5,845 nucleotides of DNA from Neptuniibacter sp. GTDB taxonomy: Bacteria; Pseudomonadota; Gammaproteobacteria; Pseudomonadales; Balneatricaceae. Below the pieces are notes generated by a model. That model made no database searches and was not told the DNA's origin. It saw only the letters and a program-made list of their open reading frames with translations. Shown piece after piece: positions 1-5,845 of this stretch. Numbering within the stretch: position 1 is the first letter of the stretch; each line of letters begins with the position of its first letter. The stretch covers positions 1-5,845 of the forward strand of contig JASBRM010000113.1 of NCBI GenBank assembly GCA_030149405.1. The letters are read 5' to 3'. Made by a program: the position numbers and the translations under genes.

Positions 1-804
1 CTCTTCAAAAAACAAAGGCAGATAATATTCAATACCGGGTGATGTTAATCCATCATCGATGTTTTTATAGACGGGGCATTGACGATAATCCACATCAAAA
101 CGTTCACGCCAACGGGATTTGAATCCTCGAATCGCTTGGGCATCAAACGGAAACTCTTTTGCCGGCAATAGCTTGATCTGATCAATCTGCTCTATTGAGC
201 GTTGGCTCTCTGGGTCAAAGGTGCGCAGAGTTTCTATTTCGTCATCAAAGAGCTCGATTCTATAAGGGGCATCGCTTCCGGTAGGGAAGAGATCAATGAT
301 AGAGCCTCTGATTGCATATTCACCATGTTCAAGTACGGTGTCGACGGAATGATAACCCGCATCGGTAAGTTGTTTGCGTAAATTATCAGGATTTATGGTT
401 CCGCCGATTTTGAGATCGAAACAATTAGCGGCTATGAAATCGGCTGGTGCAGTTCGGTGCATCAGGGTGCTTAAAGGCACAATCAAAACGCCTTTATCAA
501 GCCTTGGTAGTTTGTTAAGCGTGGAGATCCTTTCAGAGATGATGTCCTGGTGAGGGGAAAATGTGTCGTATGGAAGGGTTTCCCAATCAGGAAATGAAAG
601 AATTTCCAAATTACCAGAATTAAAAAAAGTGACTTCATCGTGAAGTCTGTTTGCCTGGTTTGTATCGTTACAAATTACCAGAGTGAAACCAGTAAATGCC
701 TGAGCAGCTTCTGTAATAAGGTATCCAGAAGCACTACCATGTACCTGACCAATAAATTTACGGTCACCTGATCCCTTAGGTAATTGATAATCAAACTGCA
801 GCAC
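1..804 (-). CDS. mfd: Transcription-repair coupling factor Mfd, N-terminal part (cut by left edge)
   Basis: Mfd is the ATP-dependent translocase that removes RNA polymerase stalled at DNA damage and recruits UvrA. Reading leftward, the window encodes the first 268 residues of a protein usually near 1150, so only the UvrB-like module (D1a, D2 and the start of D1b) is present; the RNA-polymerase-binding and helicase domains lie outside. Recognisable blocks are DWETLPYDTFSPHQDIIS (residues 73-90), HGEYAIRGSIIDLFP (160-174), FDDEIETLRTFDPESQRS (186-203) and GIEYYLPLFF (257-266). Arg166, Arg182 and Phe186 align with the E. coli UvrA-contacting residues Arg165, Arg181 and Phe185, so UvrA binding looks intact. 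The start is GTG at 804: an in-frame TAA lies directly upstream (807-805), a GGAG ribosome site lies at 816-813 with 8-nt spacing, and the N-terminus aligns with E. coli Mfd. It is divergent from gap. Compared with gap and nqr, rarer codons (AGA, AGG, ATA) are common, as expected for a low-abundance repair protein. Confidence 0.97.
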   Translation of the reverse strand, partial: MLQFDYQLPKGSGDRKFIGQVHGSASGYLITEAAQAFTGFTLVICNDTNQANRLHDEVTFFNSGNLEILSFPDWETLPYDTFSPHQDIISERISTLNKLPRLDKGVLIVPLSTLMHRTAPADFIAANCFDLKIGGTINPDNLRKQLTDAGYHSVDTVLEHGEYAIRGSIIDLFPTGSDAPYRIELFDDEIETLRTFDPESQRSIEQIDQIKLLPAKEFPFDAQAIRGFKSRWRERFDVDYRQCPVYKNIDDGLTSPGIEYYLPLFFEE

Positions 805-846
805 TTACTTAACTCCGAAACTCTCAAATTGACTCAAGGCCGCATA

Positions 847-889
847 GTTTAACGGTTACAGCTTCAAAAGATAGGTTTGAAGGTTAAAC
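847..889. repeat. Interrupted inverted repeat in the mfd-gap intergenic region
   Basis: Two perfect 7-bp inverted repeats are nested. CTTCAAA (862-868) pairs with TTTGAAG (876-882) across a 7-nt loop, and GTTTAAC (847-853) pairs with GTTAAAC (883-889). The right arms are contiguous and the left arms are separated by 8 nt, giving a 14-pair hairpin with one bulge. A T5 run follows at 892-896 on the + strand. It lies between mfd and gap and could be an operator or a transcript structure. The pairing is directly visible; any role is inference. Confidence 0.5.
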
Positions 890-950
890 AGTTTTTACGT
901 GGGAATTGTTTCAGATCAGTAATATGGTTCGAAAGTATATTATGCTGCAT

Positions 951-979
951 TTGCTCAAAGCAGAGGAAAAGAGGATAAT
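951..979 (+). promoter_or_regulatory. Candidate sigma-70 promoter for gap
   Basis: TTGCTC (951-956), a 17-nt spacer and GATAAT (974-979) form a plausible -35/-10 pair. Transcription would begin near 986, giving an untranslated leader of about 90 nt before the GTG of gap. The -35 is weak after TTG. A competing -10 is TATATT/TATTAT (936-943), without a good -35. I could not identify an equally convincing mfd promoter on the opposite strand. Confidence 0.35.
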
Positions 980-1061
980 GCGCGCACCAAAAATTTCCGG
1001 GTCCACAAACTTAGGCTTTCAGATAAGTTCTGGTTTAGTGGTTACCAACAAGTTTATGTAA
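978..1061 (+). CDS. Possible 27-codon leader ORF upstream of gap (unrecognised)
   Basis: An ATG at 978 opens a 27-codon frame (MRAPKISG...) ending in TAA at 1059-1061, 16 nt before the gap start. Purine-rich Shine-Dalgarno-like sequence precedes it: GAGG at 963-966 (11-nt spacing) and GAGG at 971-974 (3-nt spacing), neither ideal. No homology is recognised and there is no run of one amino acid codon of the kind seen in classical attenuators. It would be translated only if transcription starts upstream, for example from the 936-943 box, because the alternative -10 box overlaps its ATG. It may well be a chance ORF. Confidence 0.2.
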   Translation: MRAPKISGSTNLGFQISSGLVVTNKFM

Positions 1062-1067
1062 CTTTTT

Positions 1068-1071
1068 GGAG
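1068..1071 (+). promoter_or_regulatory. gap ribosome binding site deciding a GTG start
   Basis: GGAG lies 6 nt upstream of the GTG at 1078. The longer in-frame candidate, TTG at 1066, overlaps this Shine-Dalgarno sequence and has no ribosome site of its own, so 1078 is the better start. Confidence 0.8.
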
Positions 1072-1077
1072 TTTCAA

Positions 1078-2511
1078 GTGAGCCAAGATCAAGTATTCGC
1101 AGACTGGAAAGAGCGCGAAGCGCTAGCAGAAAAAATGGTACCTCTGGTAGGTGGCCTTTACCGTGATCAGAACATTGAGTCTTCTGTGTTCGGTCGTTTG
1201 ATTATCAAACGTTCTGTTATCGACATTCTGAAAGCACACCGCTTTGTTCGCCAGGTTGAAGAGCAGGAACTGACTGTAGTTGATACATTCCCAGTTCTTG
1301 AAGCTGTTAAGAAGCTGAACGTACGCAACGCTCATATCGATGCAGGTAAGCTGGCGGTTAAATTCCGTAACGAAGGTAACGGTCAGGATCTGGAATCCTT
1401 CCTGAAAGCCGAGCTGGCTGAAGCGATCGATTCTGAAGAGCGCGAAGCTACAGATGTTGTTCTATACGGTTTCGGTCGTATCGGTCGTCTGCTGGCTCGT
1501 CTTCTGATTGAGCGTACAGGTGGTGGTCAGGCTCTGCGTCTGCGTGCAATCGTTGTACGTAAAGGTGCGGCTAAGAAAGATCTTGAGAAGCGTGCAAGCC
1601 TACTGCGCCGTGATTCTGTTCATGGTTCTTTCAAAGGCACAATCACTGTAGATGAAGAAGCAAACACTATCACTGCTAACGGTAACGTTATTCAGGTGAT
1701 TCATGCTAATTCTCCAGATGAGATCGATTACACTGCTTACGGCATCAATAATGCGATGATTATTGATAACACGGGTAAGTGGCGTGATAAAGAAGGTTTG
1801 TCTCTGCACCTTGAGTCAAAAGGTGCTTCCCGTGCAGTTCTGACAGCGCCAGGTAAAGGTGTTAAGAACATCGTAATGGGCGTTAACGACGGCGACATTA
1901 CTGCTGAAGATACAATTCTGTCAGCAGCATCTTGTACTACAAACGCTATTACTCCTGTTCTGAAAACTGTATACGACAAGTTCGGTATCGAGAATGGTCA
2001 CGTTGAGACTGTTCACGCATATACTAACGACCAGAACCTGATCGACAACTACCACAAAGGCGATCGTCGTGGTCGTGCTGCGGGTTTGAACATGGTTATC
2101 ACTGAGACTGGCGCTGCTAAAGCTGTTTCTAAAGCTCTGCCTGCAATGGAAGGTAAGCTGACTGGTAACGCTATTCGCGTTCCTACGCCAAACGTTTCTA
2201 TGGCTATCCTGAACCTGAACCTTGAAAATGCGACTGACAAAGAAGAACTGAATAACATTCTTCGTGAAGCAGCTCTTCATGGTCCAATGCAGAAACAGAT
2301 CGACTACAGCAACTCTCCAGAAGCGGTATCTACTGACTTCGTTGGTTCCCGTGCAGCAGGTGTTGTTGATGCTCTGGCAACTATCGCTGGTGGCAAGCGT
2401 TGCGTACTGTACGTTTGGTACGATAATGAGTTCGGTTATAGCTGTCAGGTTATCCGAATGATGCAGAAAATGGCTCAGTGCACACTGCCAGCATTCCCAA
2501 AGCAGATCTAA
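1078..2511 (+). CDS. gap: Long-form glyceraldehyde-3-phosphate dehydrogenase with N-terminal extension
   Basis: This enzyme reversibly converts glyceraldehyde 3-phosphate, phosphate and NAD(P)+ to 1,3-bisphosphoglycerate in the cytosol. From the GTG start it has 477 residues, against about 330 for classical GapA. Residues 1-126 are an extra, mostly helical-looking segment of unknown function. The Rossmann motif GFGRIGR follows at 131-137. The catalytic motif SAASCTTNA carries Cys286, and His313 in TVHAYTNDQ sits 27 residues later, the same spacing as Cys149/His176 of E. coli GapA. GKLTGNAIRVPTPNVS and WYDNEFGYSCQV complete the catalytic domain, so it looks fully active. The segment after the second strand reads VVRKGAAKKD, without the Asp that normally favours NAD+ and with several basic residues, which suggests NADP(H) use (inference). 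Codon use is strongly biased (CGT, GGT, CTG), consistent with high expression. Long-form enzymes beside mfd occur in pseudomonads, and a gluconeogenic role is possible. An intrinsic terminator follows, making the gene monocistronic. Confidence 0.95.
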   Translation: MSQDQVFADWKEREALAEKMVPLVGGLYRDQNIESSVFGRLIIKRSVIDILKAHRFVRQVEEQELTVVDTFPVLEAVKKLNVRNAHIDAGKLAVKFRNEGNGQDLESFLKAELAEAIDSEEREATDVVLYGFGRIGRLLARLLIERTGGGQALRLRAIVVRKGAAKKDLEKRASLLRRDSVHGSFKGTITVDEEANTITANGNVIQVIHANSPDEIDYTAYGINNAMIIDNTGKWRDKEGLSLHLESKGASRAVLTAPGKGVKNIVMGVNDGDITAEDTILSAASCTTNAITPVLKTVYDKFGIENGHVETVHAYTNDQNLIDNYHKGDRRGRAAGLNMVITETGAAKAVSKALPAMEGKLTGNAIRVPTPNVSMAILNLNLENATDKEELNNILREAALHGPMQKQIDYSNSPEAVSTDFVGSRAAGVVDALATIAGGKRCVLYVWYDNEFGYSCQVIRMMQKMAQCTLPAFPKQI

Positions 2512-2533
2512 TTTTTTAATCTGCTAATTGCTT

Positions 2534-2561
2534 AAAAAGCCACCAATTAGGTGGCTTTTTT
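2534..2561 (+). terminator. Intrinsic terminator after gap
   Basis: GCCACC (2539-2544) and GGTGGC (2550-2555) form a perfect 6-bp GC-rich stem with the 5-nt loop AATTA. It is flanked by A5 (2534-2538) and T6 (2556-2561), which extend the stem by A-U pairs. It begins 22 nt after the gap stop, and the flanking A and T tracts would let it work in both directions. It separates gap from the nqr transcript. Confidence 0.93.
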
Positions 2562-2613
2562 GTTGTCTAAGCTCCGATATTTCTATTTGGAATAATAATA
2601 TTCTTAATGGTTC

Positions 2614-2629
2614 TAGGTATATTTACCTA
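2614..2629. promoter_or_regulatory. Perfect 16-bp palindrome, candidate operator upstream of nqrA
   Basis: TAGGTATATTTACCTA is a perfect 6-bp inverted repeat with a 4-nt spacer, typical in size for a dimeric regulator. It lies about 65 nt upstream of the best nqr -10 box. The half-site AGGTATA (2615-2621) recurs at 2690-2696, overlapping that -10 box. The regulator is not identifiable from sequence. Confidence 0.4.
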
Positions 2630-2692
2630 CTTTAGTTGTTGTAATAGCACCTTAACGAAACCTCTTTGTAGAAAAATGATGTATCGCTCAGG

Positions 2693-2698
2693 TATACT
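2693..2698 (+). promoter_or_regulatory. Candidate -10 box of the nqr operon promoter
   Basis: TATACT matches the sigma-70 -10 consensus at five of six positions and would start transcription near 2705, about 130 nt before nqrA. No good -35 stands at 17 nt; the nearest TTG element, TTGTAG at 2666-2671, is 21 nt away. The promoter may therefore need an activator, or the true one may lie elsewhere in 2562-2700. Confidence 0.35.
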
Positions 2699-4175
<1,477 letters not shown>

Positions 4176-4177
4176 TC

Positions 4178-5386
4178 ATGAGCTTGAGAAATATTCTAGA
4201 TAAAATGGAGCCGCACTTTCATAAGGGCGGTAAGTATGAAAACTGGTACGCGCTTTATGAAGCGGCTGATACCATTTTCTACACCCCGGGCCATGTAACT
4301 AAAACAGCAGCTCACGTACGCGACGCAGTAGATCTGAAGCGTATGATGATTCTGGTGTGGATGTGTACTTTCCCGGCTGTTTTCTTCGGTATGTACAATG
4401 TGGGCCTGCAGGCTAATACTGCAATGGCTCAGATGGGTCTGACTGAAGCTTCTTCATGGCAGGGTGCTATTGCTGGTGCTTTAACCAGCTTTAATCCTGA
4501 TAGTTTATGGGACAACATTATTCATGGTGCAGCGTACTGGTTGCCAATCTACATCGTTACCTTTGTTGTAGGTGGTTTCTGGGAAGTACTGTTCGCCATG
4601 AAACGTGGTCATGAAGTAAACGAAGGCTTCTTCGTAACTTCGATCCTGTTCTCCCTGATTTTGCCTCCTTCAATTCCTCTATGGCAGGTTGCGTTGGGCA
4701 TCAGCTTTGGTGTCGTAATCGGTAAAGAGGTGTTCGGTGGTACTGGTAAGAACTTCCTGAACCCTGCATTGACCGGTCGTGCATTCTTGTTCTTTGCATA
4801 CCCAGCTCAAATGTCTGGTGATGCAATCTGGACTGCCGTTGATGGCTTCTCTGGCGCTACTCCTTTGAGTCTTGCGGCTGCAGGTGGTGTTGACGCTATC
4901 CTGGCACAGAACATCACTTGGTTTGATGCCTTTATCGGTAACATTCAGGGCTCTGTGGGCGAGGTATCTACATTAGCTATTGCGGCTGGCGGTTTGGTGC
5001 TGCTAATTGCAAAAGTTGCCGCTTGGCGAATTGTCGCCGGTGTCTTCTTAGGCATGGTCGCAACTTCAACTCTGTTCAATATGATTGGTTCCGATACCAA
5101 CCCGTTATTTGCCATGCCGTTCTACTGGCACTTGGTTCTGGGTGGTTTTGCCTTTGGTATGTTCTTCATGGCGACAGATCCAGTATCTGCATCCATGACA
5201 AACAAAGGTAAGTGGTACTTCGGTGCACTGATTGGTGTGATGGTTGTTCTGATTCGTGTAGTTAACCCGGCTTTCCCAGAGGGTATGATGCTGGCGATTC
5301 TGTTCGCAAACCTGTTTGCACCATTGATTGATAACTTTGTCGTTCAGGCAAACATCAAACGGAGGAAGGCGCGCGATGTCAGCTAA
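4178..5386 (+). CDS. nqrB: Na+-translocating NADH:ubiquinone reductase subunit B
   Basis: NqrB is the large membrane subunit that carries covalently bound FMN and riboflavin and forms much of the Na+ and quinone path. The 402-residue product is near the V. cholerae length (415). The family N-terminus is present ([19 protein letters not shown], 11-29), followed by many hydrophobic segments, roughly at 55-75, 121-140, 150-168, 262-280, 317-333, 346-363 and 368-388. The flavinylation motif SGAT is at 225-228, so FMN should attach at Thr228. Gly132-Gly133 (in [10 protein letters not shown]) correspond to V. cholerae Gly140-Gly141, tied to quinone-site inhibitor binding. Conserved runs include [53 protein letters not shown] and [21 protein letters not shown]. 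The ribosome site GAGG (4167-4170) is inside the end of nqrA, 7 nt before the ATG. The region between the first two membrane segments is shorter than in Vibrio, explaining the size difference. Confidence 0.97.
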   Translation: MSLRNILDKMEPHFHKGGKYENWYALYEAADTIFYTPGHVTKTAAHVRDAVDLKRMMILVWMCTFPAVFFGMYNVGLQANTAMAQMGLTEASSWQGAIAGALTSFNPDSLWDNIIHGAAYWLPIYIVTFVVGGFWEVLFAMKRGHEVNEGFFVTSILFSLILPPSIPLWQVALGISFGVVIGKEVFGGTGKNFLNPALTGRAFLFFAYPAQMSGDAIWTAVDGFSGATPLSLAAAGGVDAILAQNITWFDAFIGNIQGSVGEVSTLAIAAGGLVLLIAKVAAWRIVAGVFLGMVATSTLFNMIGSDTNPLFAMPFYWHLVLGGFAFGMFFMATDPVSASMTNKGKWYFGALIGVMVVLIRVVNPAFPEGMMLAILFANLFAPLIDNFVVQANIKRRKARDVS

Positions 5387-5845
5387 TAATGACACTATCG
5401 GTAAGACGATTACCGTTACCGTTCTTTTGTGTGTTGTCTGCTCGGTAATCGTATCTGCTGCGGCAGTACTGCTGAAGCCGAAACAGATTGCAAACAAAGA
5501 CCTGGACCGTAAGAGCAATATCCTTGCTGCTGCGGGTATCAGCGATTCAAGCAAATCAGTTGATGAGCTTTTTTCTCAGATTACAACTAAGTACGTTGAT
5601 CTTGAGACAGGTAAGTTCACTACCGATGTTCCTGCTAAATATGATGCTAAGAAAGCAGCAAAAGACCCTCAGTTGGGTAAAGCGCTGACTAAAGATGTAG
5701 ATATCGCTTCTATCAAATATCAGGCGAAAGTAATGCCGGTATATATGGTAGAGAAAGAAGGTAAGATCGAGAAACTGATCCTGCCAGTTCACGGCTATGG
5801 CCTGTGGTCTACACTTTATGGCTTCCTGGCACTTGAAGGTGACCT
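5376..5845 (+). CDS. nqrC: Na+-translocating NADH:ubiquinone reductase subunit C, N-terminal part (cut by right edge)
   Basis: NqrC is a single-span membrane subunit with a covalently bound FMN that passes electrons within the complex. The window holds 156 codons plus 2 nt of a protein near 257 residues. A membrane helix lies at about 11-33 ([20 protein letters not shown] and onward), followed by a periplasmic-type region. The conserved block [19 protein letters not shown] (136-154) identifies the family. The flavinylation motif SGAT(L)T, expected near residue 225, lies beyond the edge and cannot be checked. The ATG overlaps the last 11 nt of nqrB in another frame. A strong GGAGG at 5361-5365 sits within nqrB, 10 nt upstream, which supports translational coupling. 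Confidence 0.96.
   Translation, partial: MSANNDTIGKTITVTVLLCVVCSVIVSAAAVLLKPKQIANKDLDRKSNILAAAGISDSSKSVDELFSQITTKYVDLETGKFTTDVPAKYDAKKAAKDPQLGKALTKDVDIASIKYQAKVMPVYMVEKEGKIEKLILPVHGYGLWSTLYGFLALEGD

Noticed and set aside
838..934. A complete tRNA gene, given a D-arm-like stretch, a 5-bp anticodon-like stem and GGTTCGAAA at 926-934
   Set aside because: Position 33 would be G instead of U, the GGTTCGA element is too far away, no T-stem forms at the right spacing, and there is no matching acceptor stem or CCA.
942..950. Small palindrome ATGCTGCAT near the gap promoter
   Set aside because: A 4-1-4 repeat is too short to separate from chance without conservation data.
1123..2280. Several 69-119-codon minus-strand ORFs inside gap
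   Set aside because: They are antisense shadows of a strongly codon-biased gene, with low-complexity products and no ribosome sites or family motifs.
5105..5792. Minus-strand ORFs of 149 and 78 codons across the nqrB/nqrC junction
   Set aside because: They lie opposite two well-identified genes and their products show no recognisable motif.

Overview
The window reads as ordinary chromosome from a marine-type gammaproteobacterium, probably of the Oceanospirillales (Marinomonas/Neptunomonas-like). This placement rests on protein similarity as I recall it, moderate GC with AT-rich gaps, and the gene set. It holds the divergent pair mfd (leftward, N-terminal part only) and a long-form glyceraldehyde-3-phosphate dehydrogenase gene (rightward). 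These are followed by the start of the nqr operon for the sodium-pumping NADH:ubiquinone oxidoreductase: nqrA and nqrB complete, nqrC cut by the right edge. From memory, pseudomonads have a similar mfd / gap / nqr neighbourhood.

Layout. 1-804 (-): first 268 codons of Mfd, starting at GTG. 805-1077: divergent intergenic region with a 14-pair interrupted inverted repeat (847-889), a possible sigma-70 promoter for gap and a possible 27-codon leader ORF. 1078-2511 (+): 477-residue GAPDH with a roughly 126-residue N-terminal extension; its best start is the GTG at 1078, not the TTG at 1066. 2534-2561: clear intrinsic terminator that separates gap from nqr. 2562-2837: nqr control region with a 16-bp palindrome, a plausible -10 box, four G-runs, pairing segments and a 28-codon upstream ORF whose stop lies in the nqrA ribosome binding site. 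2838-4175 nqrA, 4178-5386 nqrB (2-nt gap), 5376-5845 nqrC (11-nt overlap with nqrB, partial): a tightly packed, probably translationally coupled operon. nqrD, nqrE and nqrF are expected beyond the right edge.

Functionally, GAPDH handles the triose-phosphate step of central carbon metabolism, and Na+-NQR oxidises NADH at the membrane, reduces ubiquinone and exports Na+. Mfd is a transcription-coupled repair factor and is only a neighbour. The proteins belong to well-known families. What is least explained is the non-coding DNA, above all the nqrA leader, which may be a cis-regulatory RNA (a motif called nqrA-Marinomonas has been reported by comparative genomics), and the structured gap leader.
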